Of a stretch of DNA of 64,000 bases, positions 24,601 to 32,616 are shown piece by piece (position 1 is the first letter of the stretch; each line of letters begins with the position of its first letter). The DNA is taken from positions 25,927,077 to 25,991,076 of the forward strand of contig CM028338.1 in NCBI GenBank assembly GCA_016647705.1, read 5' to 3'. The notes beneath the pieces are model-generated. The model was not told the DNA's origin and ran no database searches. It was given only the letters and a program-made list of their open reading frames with translations. The stretch is from Eucommia ulmoides. Taxonomy: Eukaryota; Streptophyta; Magnoliopsida; Garryales; Eucommiaceae. The translations under genes and the position numbers were made by a program.

Positions 24601-27600
24601 GCCTATCGGTGGGCAGCAGCGTTGTGGCACAACACCGGCGGGTGTTGGGCAGTGTGGAAGACCTCGGTGCGGGACCGAGGCAAAATGGTACAACGTAGGT
24701 GCAACACTACGTTGTAAATGGTGCTTTGGACGCGGCAATACACGTTGGAGGAGCGGGGAGGCGCTGGACCAAGCTGTTGGGCAGGCGTTGGCAAAACGGT
24801 GCGCTGTTGGGCAACGTGGACGCACGTTGGCGGCGTTAGCAGAGGTTGCTGATAATGGGGTTCTAGTTGGGGAGTGACGGGACCAAGGGAAGATCTCGGT
24901 GCGGTACCGAGGCAAAATGGTGCAACGGAGGCACAACGATACGTGGTAAACAGTGTCACGTGTGCGGCGTGGCGGACTGTTGGGAACAGCGGTGCATTTT
25001 GGTGCAAAAAATGCATATGGCGTTGGGACGTCGTTGGGCAGAACGATGCAACAAAACAGCACGTAAGTGCAACGCTACGTTTTGGGCTGAGTCATGTAGC
25101 GGCATGACGCACCGTTGGGTGACGGTGCATTCTGGTGCAGAAATAGCACACGGAACGTTGGCAGTCGTTAGGCACAACGACACGTTTCGGGCCATGCAAC
25201 GGCATGGAAAAACGTTGGTGAACGTTAGCAGATTATGGGACGAGATGGCAACGGGCAGACGTTGGGACGATGCAAAAACGCTGGAAGAATGCTACCTGGT
25301 GAGCTGATGGACTGGTGGTTTCCAGACATGTACAGTGCATGTGTGAGCAGTTCTTGGGCGGTTTTGGTTGGTTTTCAGACAGGAAAACCAACTCCTGTGG
25401 TGCTGACAAGTGTAGGGACAGGTGTCGGTAGTCTGCCTATGCAGTTGGGACTGTCAACTGCTGTCTTCTCCTATAAATACTGTTGTTTTGGTCTGTTTTT
25501 GGAGGTTAGAATGCTTGCCTGCGGATTTTATAGACTATGTGTTGTATTTGGTTCCTTATAACCGGAGTTTATTAATACAAGGTTGGGTTTTCCCGTAATA
25601 CGTGTGTGTACTGTTGCGTGGGTGCGTTTCGGTAGTGTTTCGGTGTATTCCTGTTGTATTTCGTTACAGGAACGTGTGTGTTTACAATCTGTCGGTGTAA
25701 TTCCGTTGTGAGGCAGTGCATTTGCCGTGGCTAACTGATTGTGCAACGATCAGGCCATCACTTGGTTTAAAATTGGTGCTGAAAATTTTAGACCCTGTGA
25801 CACTTACCACGGTGAGGGTCTGAAAGAAGGGGCACCCTATATAATACTTTATGTTAAAAAACTCAAGAGATATCAACAGACATCAATATATCCGATGAGC
25901 CATAATGGAGTCGAATGCGCACATCCGTGCTAAGTTACCCCAACTTGGCACCATCACGCCGACGTTTTGCTACAAACTGGTCAACTCCCAACATTCGTTT
26001 ACATTGGCCAACCTCCGTGGCTTTTCGAACCAACGTCTTCATAAGGTGTTGCATGCACCACGTCCAGTTAGAAATATGCACCAAGTCCGTGCCACCTCCT
26101 TTGCCAGCATTGTTAGGGGCTAACAAACCACCCCCACCAAAAGAATCGAACGCCCTCATCGGATCAACCCTTGTTTCGACCCTCTGGTTTTAGTAACCAC
26201 GTGTGCCAAAAAGTTGATGCTATAGCCTTCTTTAATCTTCCCACAAACTTGTTTTCAGCACGTTGCAACTCCCTACAACACCTTTGCCACAGAATGGTTC
26301 TATGACCTAACAGAACGCCTTTCAGCCCGTTTCTTTCCACAACATCCTCCCATAGGAACCTCTCAATCACCAACCACCGCTGGTGGGTTTTTTCCACAAA
26401 AGCTAAGGCTCTTCCTGCATACAGATTGAACTTCGAACGGCTTCCAGGAGCACGTGCGGTGATCTTTCTCTCACACAGCTACTAGATTTGGGAACCATGT
26501 CATGATGGCAACACTGTCAGATTGCATTTTTCGGTTGCCGAAGAGTTAGTCCTTTAAATGATAATATTAAAATGTGTAATATTAACAAAAATAAAGGGGT
26601 TCACAAACTAAGCATCCCAAAATAAACGGATGCAGGGTGGTACTGTTCAAAAGTAAAATGGGTACATGGAGTAGTTATTTAAGATTGAGGATGTAATAGT
26701 TTAAATAATAAATATGGTAGATGTATATTTACGGTTATATATATATATAACATATTTATCCACTTATATATATACACATTACATAAATATATTTATTTAA
26801 GGTTTCACCATGAAGTCCCCAGAAAGTAAAGGGATACGAAGAAACAACGTGACCCGGTGTCAGCGGAGGGGCCGGGGAAGCTCTGTCACGATGCTAGCGG
26901 TATCGCTGGTAGAACTTGCGGACAATAGCCCTGAAACGCGGAGCTGGTTGAGATGCTGGGGAGCTCCGGTGCTAGCACCAATGAAGTTGTTGGCCATGCT
27001 AGTAGTAGTAGCACTGGTTAAGGCACCGACGATGTCAATGGCACCACCAGCAACGGCCGAGCGGGAGTGCGGTTATGATGGGGTCACCAAAAAGTTTCGG
27101 CACCGGTAATCTCGCCAGGGAAGTAGCTAGCGCCGCCAGTAGAGGCAACGCTGATGGGGGGGGCACCGGAAAGTTCTAGCACTGGCTGCCAGCGAGATCG
27201 TAAGTAGCCCAGCCCGTGTGGCGTGGGAGGCAACTCTGGTGTGGTCATGTGGCGCCTGCTGCGGTGTAGGTCCGGCACTATCCTTATAATTATTTGTTTC
27301 TCCAACACATTGAATATATTAATTACCTTTTTAGTCAATTCTTTTTTTAATACCTTCCACACACTCCAATTTCACCATTTACACAGAGTATTGTTTGGGG
27401 TATCAAAAGCGTTCTCCTAAATTAATTTACAGATTCTTATCAATTTGCAACTTTAGTTTAGCGTACTATCATGCATATTAGATTAGAGGCAAACGATTCA
27501 TAGCATTCATAAGCTTTTTTATTACTTCTTTATTGTTTTAAGACAAATGAGGCTAAAATGGTTATTTTATCAATAAACTCAACTGAGGGACTTTTATGGT

Positions 27601-28365
27601 CTTGAATTTTTATAGTTTTTAAACTTCTAAGTAATTGAGAATGAGAATATCATAAGCTTCAGATCTGAACTTGCTCGTATTTATTTATGTAATTATTTGA
27701 TATATCTTTTATGTGGATCATTGCAGCAATGTATAATTGTGATATATGCTATTTAATTGAATTAGGTAATAATATGTATTTATTTTAATAAATATACAAT
27801 GAGAACTATGTTCTGCCCCCAATTTTAGCCAGTTGCACTCCTTGCGCCTTGTGTCGTAAATAAATATGAATCTGTCAAAACTTTCATAAGAAATTCAACA
27901 CTAAATTACTGAGTCTATTTTGTACAGCGAAAGAAAAATGTCAGAGGCATCCAGTAATATTGGCAAAAGTCATCAGCTGTTTTCAGTTTATAGGTATCCA
28001 ATTGTCATTCCACTACTTAGAAAGGTCAAAGGGGAGACTCCTGCAATAGAGACTTCCAATGGAAAGGGAAAGGGAGAGCGACAATCAGCAATAAACAAAG
28101 AAGGAAAGAAAACACCACAGAGATTATATCAAGTTGCTAAAAGGAGGAATACATTGTTATTAAAACAAAGGCGTATATTTTTAACAAAACATACTTACTC
28201 GCAACTGTTGGATGAGGTGCAGCTTCTCCCTTCAATCCAGCAGTTTCCCATTCCCACATCATCGCCTCTGGGCCTACATGCACTGGTTGAGAATCTACAA
28301 AACTGATCAATAGTGCTCATGGTTGGCATGTTGTCCAGACCAAGGGGCTCCTCCAAACTCGACAT
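3437..28365 (-). CDS. HMGCL: hydroxymethylglutaryl-CoA lyase, complete 8-exon coding gene
   Basis: The enzyme cleaves HMG-CoA to acetyl-CoA and acetoacetate, the last step of leucine breakdown; plant forms are thought to act in mitochondria. Coding exons in transcript order are 28199-28365, 16911-17118, 16552-16731, 15963-16043, 15687-15850, 13055-13191, 11747-11862 and 3437-3688. All junctions are GT-AG and phases agree, giving 1305 nt and 434 residues. Motifs: [12 protein letters not shown] with R142 and D143; [12 protein letters not shown] with metal ligands H334 and H336; and the lyase signature [14 protein letters not shown] with catalytic C367 and N376. Residues 1-125 form the poorly conserved plant N-terminal extension. 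No frameshift or internal stop is present. The seven introns within the coding region are 11080, 179, 508, 112, 2495, 1192 and 8058 bp; the long ones are packed with transposons. Family assignment is firm. The ATG at 28363-28365 is chosen because MSSLEEPL matches plant homologues and a strong splice acceptor lies 26 nt upstream. Confidence 0.95.
3903..4205 (-). repeat. LTR-like direct repeat, left copy
   Basis: Hand alignment shows this stretch matches 10979-11275 in the same orientation, for example TTTTATTGAATTTTGGGG, then tacaatctctaatac and atctccaaatgg. The two copies flank the gag remnant, as expected of the LTRs of one element. Divergence is substantial and the outer borders are not defined. 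Confidence 0.6.
5066..5830 (-). other. unresolved minus-strand reading-frame fragments
   Basis: Three minus-strand fragments of about 68-70 codons lie end to end but in different frames with stops between them. I recognise no family. They lie between the left LTR-like repeat and the gag remnant in the last HMGCL intron, so they could be decayed internal sequence of that retroelement. Confidence 0.25.
6035..6185. repeat. possible transposon terminus
   Basis: The wording gggttaatggcactttgcc...gcactttatacccatgtgg, with short internal repetition, resembles the ends of widespread plant MITE families. A second end and target duplications were not found, so the call is weak. Confidence 0.25.
6475..7625. 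repeat. degenerate tandem repeat, unit about 65-70 bp, interrupted by a hAT MITE
   Basis: Diverged units with the core tgttcctgccaccgacatga and then tcggcatggaggatcttctcc recur from 6475 to 6833 and again from 7465 to 7625. The 615-bp hAT MITE separates the two blocks. Each unit carries a GACATGACTCGGCATGG-like core. No open frame is conserved. Confidence 0.6.
6842..7456. mobile_element. hAT-type MITE in tandem repeat
   Basis: The left end is TAGAGTTATTAAAAGCTCCG. The reverse complement of the right end is CACAGTTGTAAAAAGCACGC, giving clear inverted termini. Flanks are CCTATCAC (6834-6841) and ACTATCAC (7457-7464), an 8-bp target duplication with one mismatch, as expected of hAT. Subterminal regions are rich in repeated GGCGC and AAGGC words, and the centre is an A/G tract. 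There is no transposase. Confidence 0.75.
8933..10690 (-). pseudogene. Ty3/gypsy retrotransposon gag remnant
   Basis: Read on the minus strand, the capsid region gives [17 protein letters not shown], then [17 protein letters not shown] (9787-9993). Upstream lies a basic linker ending GIYPTHYK. Downstream (9203-9406) is a knuckle-like [15 protein letters not shown], with two of the usual cysteines missing. The five segments are in different frames with stops between them. A 24-bp tandem duplication near 9063-9110 repeats eight codons (KESNCVLK). The frame begins just inside the right LTR-like repeat, so the element is transcribed in the HMGCL direction. The gag block is recognisable; reverse transcriptase is not. 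Confidence 0.75.
10979..11275 (-). repeat. LTR-like direct repeat, right copy (5' LTR of the intronic gypsy remnant)
   Basis: This copy pairs with 3903-4205. On the minus strand it lies immediately upstream of the gag remnant, which is the expected place for a 5' LTR. To the right the match to the left copy stops after gtagtagaaatga. Confidence 0.6.
11747..11862 (-). CDS. HMGCL: HMGCL coding exon 7 (metal-binding HxH)
   Basis: The 116 nt complete Gly313 and encode [14 protein letters not shown] through NILVSLQ. They include [12 protein letters not shown] with the two histidines that bind the divalent cation in HMG-CoA lyases. The donor is GTGAGC. Confidence 0.93.
11863..13054 (-). other. HMGCL: HMGCL intron between exons 6 and 7
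   Basis: AT-rich intron of 1192 bp with no recognisable transposon or gene. It appears to be largely ancestral intron sequence. Confidence 0.5.
13055..13191 (-). CDS. HMGCL: HMGCL coding exon 6
   Basis: The 137 nt complete Gly267 and encode [12 protein letters not shown] through [10 protein letters not shown], plus the first base of Gly313. The donor is GTAATC; the acceptor is ttataacag. Confidence 0.92.
13792..14015. mobile_element. truncated Tourist/hAT-type MITE end
   Basis: The sequence begins GGCCCCGTTTGGTTAG, a widespread plant MITE terminus, and continues with repeated TTCCCA/TGGGA words. The matching inverted end is missing, as the copia fragment begins at about 14016. I cannot separate the superfamilies with one end only. 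Confidence 0.45.
14016..14900 (+). pseudogene. Ty1/copia fragment: RNase H region plus 3' LTR
   Basis: The frame [14 protein letters not shown], then [14 protein letters not shown] and [16 protein letters not shown], is the end of copia reverse transcriptase/RNase H. It contains stops, for instance at the DADWAGSP site, where a stop precedes [10 protein letters not shown]. The end YDIYAPT-like segment is followed by a GAGAGAGAG purine tract and probable LTR sequence with a TATA box (TTATAAATA, about 14774). The 5' part (gag, protease, integrase, most of RT) is absent. It lies in HMGCL intron 6, antisense to the gene. Confidence 0.75.
15650..15672. repeat. poly-G run of 23 next to a splice donor
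   Basis: An uninterrupted G23 on the plus strand is C23 in the HMGCL pre-mRNA, starting 14 nt after the exon 5 donor. Such a run is highly mutable and error-prone in assembly. Confidence 0.9.
15687..15850 (-). CDS. HMGCL: HMGCL coding exon 5
   Basis: The 164 nt encode [16 protein letters not shown] through LSIPVR plus two bases of Gly267. The donor GTAAGC is followed 14 nt into the intron by an uninterrupted run of 23 C on the transcript strand (plus-strand G run, 15650-15672). Confidence 0.92.
15963..16043 (-). CDS. HMGCL: HMGCL coding exon 4
   Basis: Twenty-seven codons ([14 protein letters not shown] to PVLTPNLK), phase 0 at both ends, lie between acceptor ctgtaagtag and donor GTAGGT. 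A 112-bp intron separates it from exon 5. Confidence 0.9.
16552..16731 (-). CDS. HMGCL: HMGCL coding exon 3 (catalytic barrel start)
   Basis: The 60 codons start at [16 protein letters not shown] nearer AG (ttcttag) would put the downstream sequence out of frame, so the acceptor is the upstream cag after gttaaat. The exon carries the R-D pair of [10 protein letters not shown] and ends at FVSPKWVPQ before GTAAAT. Confidence 0.92.
16911..17118 (-). CDS. HMGCL: HMGCL coding exon 2
   Basis: Acceptor cttttacag and donor AGG|GTGAGG bound 208 nt that complete Asp56 and encode residues 57-125. This is the variable plant N-terminal region ([13 protein letters not shown] to KGAKGMTNR). It is preceded in the transcript by the 11-kb transposon-filled intron. 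Confidence 0.88.
18010..19230. repeat. decayed LTR-like sequence
   Basis: A 72-bp near-duplication (tcaaagctagagaagccgga against tcaaagttagagaagacgga, 18228-18350) is followed by GGTCGACC/GGTTGACC-rich DNA (18700-18760) and a terminal portion containing gtgcgggaaaaacac. This layout resembles the long LTRs at the right of the window. Borders and coding sequence are missing. Confidence 0.35.
19258..20213. mobile_element. hAT-type MITE with perfect 8-bp target duplication
   Basis: Ends are TGGAGATGTCACT and, reverse complemented, TAGGGATGCCACA (10 of 13 identical), the Ac/hAT-like terminus. TATGAAAC is perfectly duplicated at 19250-19257 and 20214-20221. Both subterminal regions carry many copies of GGTTCGGTTT or AAACCGAACC in inverted orientation, the clustered short motif arrangement common in hAT elements. 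The centre has a TA microsatellite (about 19925-19950) and a duplicated gagtcggctgt segment. No transposase is encoded. Confidence 0.85.
20501..20946 (+). repeat. 5' LTR of the gag-protease element
   Basis: 446 bp, TG...CA termini with an inner short inverted repeat (CACGGTC/GACCGT). It is followed by the tRNA-iMet primer site. Confidence 0.9.
20949..20960 (+). other. primer binding site, tRNA-iMet
   Basis: TGGTATCAGAGC, complementary to the 3' end of plant initiator-Met tRNA, two bases after the 5' LTR. Confidence 0.9.
21001..23088 (+). pseudogene. gag-protease polyprotein of the intronic LTR element, with nonsense mutations
   Basis: The ATG at 21001 opens a frame that continues unshifted to 23088 (about 695 codons) but is cut by stops at about 21446, 21580, 21598, 21703 and 22108. 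Domains in order: N-terminal coiled coil ([17 protein letters not shown]); capsid ([13 protein letters not shown] to [14 protein letters not shown]); Ser/Arg-rich linker; a zinc-knuckle relic [13 protein letters not shown] in which two cysteines are now Tyr; and a retropepsin-like domain with [12 protein letters not shown] in place of the usual DSGAT (about codon 439). Stops fall where CGA, CAA or CAG is expected, and Cys-to-Tyr is TGY to TAY, so all fit C-to-T change on one or the other strand. The last 291 codons are open but do not contain RT motifs. Confidence 0.85.
23322..23779 (+). repeat. 3' LTR of the gag-protease element
   Basis: 458 bp, same termini as the 5' LTR. It retains 12 bp that were lost from the 5' copy between two CTTGT words. 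Confidence 0.9.
23780..25310. repeat. CpG-rich repeat block with strong strand asymmetry
   Basis: Plus-strand DNA is C-rich from 23.88 to 24.35 kb (repeated aacattgcccaa-like words) and G-rich from 24.60 to 25.30 kb (repeated gttgggcaacg-like words), so the halves look like diverged inverted copies. Within the right half, ctcggtgcgg-accgaggcaaaatgg recurs at 24658 and 24889 (period about 231 bp), with weaker partial units near 25050 and 25170. Many overlapping long reading frames exist on both strands, but none has a recognisable domain; they follow from base composition. The block could be a foldback element or the U3 part of an LTR. Confidence 0.5.
25310..25760 (+). repeat. possible LTR promoter segment
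   Basis: A TATA box (TATAAATAC, about 25472) lies about 130 bp upstream of a T/G-rich stretch with tttattaatacaagg. This has the U3-R-U5 look of a plant LTR. No second copy or primer site was found in the window. Confidence 0.3.
25900..27290. other. intron sequence with unassigned GC-rich patches
   Basis: Two GC-rich patches (25905-26500 and 26810-27280) are separated by AT-rich DNA with a TA microsatellite at about 26738-26790. The first gives a minus-strand frame containing [19 protein letters not shown] recognise no domain in either; they may be captured or LTR-derived. Confidence 0.3.
27291..28198 (-). other. intron sequence next to HMGCL exon 1
   Basis: AT-rich DNA with no supported feature. 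The 128-codon plus-strand frame at 27920-28306 overlaps exon 1 in antisense and is not supported as a gene. Confidence 0.5.
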
Positions 28366-28391
28366 TGTCGAAGTGGAAGCAACCGAGTGTA
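28199..28391 (-). CDS. HMGCL: HMGCL coding exon 1 with end of 5' UTR
   Basis: The exon begins after the acceptor tttttgttccag (AG at 28392-28393) with 26 nt of leader, then the ATG at 28363-28365. It encodes residues 1-55 (from [12 protein letters not shown] to SSNSC) plus two bases of codon 56, and ends at the consensus donor GA|GTAAGT. The frame stays open upstream of the ATG, so a longer N-terminus from unspliced RNA is formally possible. Confidence 0.85.
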
Positions 28392-29969
28392 CTGGAACAA
28401 AAACATAATAGACATAAGTGCTCTGCCATGAACACTTGCGTAGAAGCTTTCTTATTATCATCAGATCAACACCTGTGCATGACCAGCTAACTTATCTCAA
28501 CAAAAACACTATTCAAGGTATTTCAATAATTTCAAGCACCCGATTCCAATATGAGAGAAAAAAACCAACTTGAGTATTCAGCATCCGAAAATCAGGCGTT
28601 AAGCTCAAAAATCGAAATTTCAAAACAGGCTGTCAACATTCGATTGAAATTAATTGAGACAAAGGAATAAGTGTCAAGGCAAATGAAGTACCAGTAAAGA
28701 TCCATAAGAGAAGGTAATCTTAATTATTGTGCAAATTGACAAGAGTTTATGAGAAGAATGTCGAACCAAAACACAGTAAACAGAACTGTCTAAGCAACAG
28801 ATATCTTATACTCGGATGCATCCAAACTGCCAATGAAGAAATGTCTTCACAGAAGCACGCGCTATTAATTCATCTAGTCCGTGCTTATTGTATGTGGGAA
28901 GACTTAATTTCATATAATAAAAATACCAAGTTGGCTACTTTCTGTGAAGCCATCTTCTTGTGCTGGCGTATATAATGCAACAATTGAGGTCTTTCCATTA
29001 TCACAAAGAGAGAGAGCCAGAGAGAGTTGAAATAGTGTTCCTTTTGCACCTAAAACACTTGCTTTTAAAACTTTAAAAAGTAAAAACATGGTTTAAAGTA
29101 CATTTTTTTAAAACAAAAAACAGTTGTTATTTTCCTTCAATTTTTAAATTTAAGAGATGATCTTTTTCTACCCAAATTCTCACTAACATCTATGAAATTC
29201 CTTTAGATGAGCGCTAAGATATTCTCCTATACAATCAAACATACGTTCGATCTTTTAATTCTACTTTTAACGAGAAGTAAGTACTTGACATACTAATTTT
29301 TCTCCAGATGCCAAAATCATAAAAAATGTTCAAGTGAGAGATTATCTACTGAAACAACTATTCTGCGTCTTAGGCATTCTCAGGCCATGTTCTGAAAGCT
29401 TCCCCCTAATAAATATTACATTATACAACAAATAAGAGACTCAAAAACGCCAAAGAATTAACAAAGCAAAGAATACCGTTTGCACGGTGCGTGCAAACTA
29501 TAATGTTTCCAGAAACTGAAAGCTGCCTGCCTAGACGCAATAACACTCGTTTTGAACGAACCTAGGAAAAAACCAAAGCAACAACCACTCAACTATTCAG
29601 TTCAGCTCTCGATTTTTCCAAATTGGGTCATGGATTCCCATGGTAGTGCGCCAAATATGTATCTATAAGTTATAAAAAATCCGGTTCTACTGTGGAAAAA
29701 AATCAAATTACAATTTCCAGAAATTCAAATGAATGAGTAGATAACTAGGAATCGTCCAAGGAGAAAGAGTCGATCCTAAAACAAGGAGAACGAAACCTCC
29801 ATTCGGTAGCCATTTAGTAATCAAATATGGTTAATGTAATGTCTCATTAGGCATAATAATCGGCGTACAGTTCAATTTTTCCTTAAAAAAAATACAATTT
29901 TCGTTTTATGCTTCGTCAATTTCCAGAAAAAAAAAATATGATCATGGAAAAAAATAAGAACAGACAGAC
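28392..29969 (-). other. HMGCL: proposed HMGCL 5' UTR intron
   Basis: AT-rich sequence with no recognised repeats, bounded by acceptor tttttgttccag on the left and a candidate donor on the right. Introns in the 5' UTR are common in plant housekeeping genes. Confidence 0.4.
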
Positions 29970-30180
29970 CTGCTCTGCCTCTAGAGAGATCGTAGCGTCG
30001 ACGATTTCAGAGACGTAAAGCAAGTGCGTCTGAGAATACGCGGAAACGGAAAAAGAGAACCCCAGAAATTTCCTCTTAGGGCCTCTCCGTGTCAATGGTT
30101 TCGTACACTATGAGAGACAGAGTAGGTGTAATAGAACGTAGAAGAGAAGGAAACCACAGAAACTTGACGGAGATTTCTTC
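29970..30180 (-). promoter_or_regulatory. HMGCL: probable HMGCL 5' UTR exon and promoter-proximal region
   Basis: On the minus strand a CT-rich, coding-free leader (ttccttctcttctacg, then cagacgcacttgctttacg) ends in GGCAGAGCAG|GTCTGT, a plausible donor at 29968-29969. That donor pairs with the strong acceptor at 28392-28393 to give a 1.58-kb leader intron. An A/T block with TATA-like character (about 30190-30220) lies just upstream. Both the donor and the start site are inferred. Confidence 0.4.
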
Positions 30181-30659
30181 CCAGAAACTTGCGTATTTTT
30201 TTATTTTATTTTTTATTTTCGCCCCTTTTCTTTGGGTTTGTGGCCTGAATTGAATCGCCGCTAATGGAGCAGAATGCGGGACGGGTGGTAGGTAGTTTTC
30301 GGTTGGAAGTTGGTCATTTTCGTACTTTCAATTCAATTTGACTTGCTAGTAGGGTGGTTCAAGCTGCACACCGCAAGCATTTTTACTAGCTTTAAATTAA
30401 ATAAATCCTCACATTAGAGGTTAGAAAAAAATATAACAAACATAAAATGGATAGATATCATTTGTTTATTTTGATAGTAATATTTTGGAACGGATGCATA
30501 AATTTTAGAAAAAAATTACTAAAAAATCTAGGTAATGAAATAAATCTATCCATATATTTTTTTTTGGCACATACTAGTCCTCTAGTTAGTTTTATTGGTT
30601 ATCCAAAAGTTCTAATTTCATTTTTCGAGATGATTTTATCCTTTCACATTTTTGAATGG

Positions 30660-31742
30660 TCTTGGTGGGTTTTCGAACCAAATATTTTCAGAATCGGTTG
30701 TCGACGCTATCTTTCTCATGCCGATCGTCGCCGTCGTCACTTCGTTGTCGTCGCCCCTTCCGCTCAAACTCCCACGCTATCTCTCTCTCTCAAATCAAGG
30801 TTAGATATGGCTGTCGCGACCAGATCTGTTGTCTTTCTCTAGTTCGTTTGTTGCCTGCAAGTCTCATCGGTTACATTTCTAACTTTTCTTTGCATCTCTA
30901 TCTCTGTCTCATCTATATCTACTCGTCTTTTAATTTTCGCTATTATTTTTGGTGATTGTGCTATTGAGTTCATGAATTTGGTGTGATTTGACAATCAATC
31001 AGTAGATATTCCGTATTCACTCTCTAATGTTGAGAGTTCAATGTCTAATTTTAGGATAATAAAAGGATGATTAATTGATGATATAGATAGCCACAATTAG
31101 GTTAGAATGGTTCTGTACGAAATTGGAAAATATGAGGTTTGGTTGTTTCTAAGTTGCAGAGAGTGAAAAAAACATAAACATATGGGCTTGCGAATTGGGG
31201 ACATATGGAATTCACGAAACATGGACTTCCTGCATAGGATTTCTATATAAATTTCGGGGTGGTGGCTACTAATTTTAGGGTTTTAGAAAAGAAAAAAGAA
31301 GAAGAAGAAAAGAAGAGAATATCTGTTTGAGGGATTCAATTCGATTTTTGTCAATTTTCCAAACAAATGGAAGAAAATTTGTCATCAGGAAGTATGAGCA
31401 GGAAATTTATCATCAGGAAGTGTTTTTATAGCAAATTTGAGGTTTTACGATGTGGGAGTGGAGAAATTCAGAAATGATTTTGGGGTCTTGTTTAGGGTGT
31501 TTGGTTTTTGGTGTTTGAGACCCAAGGGTTTCTTCCCGAAATTGAGGGAGGGATTGAAGTTACTGAAAATGGACGAGAAGAAAGTTAGGGATTGTTTGGC
31601 TGGAGGAGAAAGTGCTTTGAGAGAGAATGGGATAAGACATTTGAGTGTTGGTGAGACTGAGATGATTATGCAGAATAGGGTTGTTCGAAGGGGTAGCAAT
31701 GCAGTCGGCGACAACTTGTTGGAGTTCAATGGCGATGAATAG
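30660..31742 (+). other. possible unrecognised gene start or captured fragment
   Basis: A CG-rich stretch (30690-30800), rich in CGTCGCCGTCGTC-like words, ends in a leader-like segment (tctctctctcaaatcaag) followed by GTTAGA, a possible exon-intron border. About 0.6 kb further, a 101-codon frame (31437-31742) includes MDEKKVRDCLAGGESALREN and ends at TAG. I recognise no domain. HMGCL transcription starts in the opposite direction about 0.5 kb to the left, so a divergent promoter is possible. A captured gene fragment is equally likely, given the neighbours. Confidence 0.3.
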
Positions 31743-31762
31743 AGTTGCGATTATATTGTGAA

Positions 31763-31870
31763 CGATCTTGTGTTATATTCAACATGAGATCGTGTTGAAT
31801 ATAACACAATCTCGTGTTATATTTAAAAGTGCAGAGGGGTAAAATTGTCACAAAATACAAAAGGATTAAT
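31763..31870. repeat. palindromic repeat, left copy
   Basis: GTGTTATATTCAACATGA...GTGTTGAATATAACAC forms a long hairpin, followed by a ggggtaaaattgtcacaaaa segment. Its reverse complement matches 34686-34832, so the two copies face each other across the Mutator-like element. Confidence 0.75.
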
Positions 31871-32616
31871 TTGCAACGTGTTTTAAAAAGGTATATTCGG
31901 TAGTTTTGTCCTCTTATGAGGATTCCTCGGTAATCGCCCCTAAATTTTAATGTGTAATAACGTTTTTATAAATGTTAAAAATAAATATACTATTAGAAAT
32001 TACATAAATAATCATAAAAATAAATTAATATTTCTTTAAATTAATTTGTATTAATATATTATAAAATAACAAATAAATAACCATAAATTAGGCTTAATTT
32101 TATTAAATTTGCAATTTAACAAATTCAAATTTAATTAATTTACATCGTATCTACTTCTTTTTTTTTTGTAGGATTTTTTTTGAATCACAATTATTTTTCT
32201 AATTAATTTAAAATGTGCATCAAGAAAATTACTCATATATTAAAAAAAGAGTTTTTTATTATTTAGTCCCTATTTAAGAGACCATGTAGAATTCAGACCT
32301 TTTTGAACTGTTCATTTGACATTTAGACCTCAATTAAGTTTTTAGTCCTTAAGTAGACAAAATAGGACATAAAAAGACACATATATCCCTCTCTCTCACA
32401 TTTACGTTAACTATCTTTTTATTTTTGATTCACAATCTTTATTCTCTCTCTAAACCAACCCACGTTCACTCACAATCAACAATTGTCATTCTCTCTCTAA
32501 ACAAACCCACCTTAACTCACAATCAATTTTCTCGCCTTATTGAGCACCAATCTGAAAATTGAGAGCTTCTCTCTCTAGCTTGAACTCTCTCTCTAAAAAC
32601 CCTAGGTGAGGGAGGC

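Larger units (their letters stand above)
17119..28198 (-). other. HMGCL: HMGCL intron 1-2, 11.1 kb, transposon-rich
   Basis: This is the largest coding-region intron. In plus order it contains AT-rich host sequence (17.2-18.0 kb), a decayed LTR-like block, a hAT MITE, a gag-pro LTR element, a CpG-rich repeat block, and AT-rich sequence with a TA microsatellite near 26.74 kb. Donor (GTAAGT) and acceptor (cttttacag) are both strong. Confidence 0.75.

Noticed and set aside
24020-25307. Several overlapping reading frames of 108-237 codons on both strands
   Set aside because: They arise from GC-rich, stop-poor repeat DNA, overlap each other in opposite directions and show no domain or start context.
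27920-28306. 128-codon plus-strand frame beginning [12 protein letters not shown]
   Set aside because: It overlaps HMGCL exon 1 in antisense, lacks any family resemblance and starts in intron DNA.
30447-30955. Two overlapping frames of 131 and 99 codons
   Set aside because: Composition is AT-rich then leader-like; neither has a recognisable domain, and the likely donor at about 30802 cuts both.
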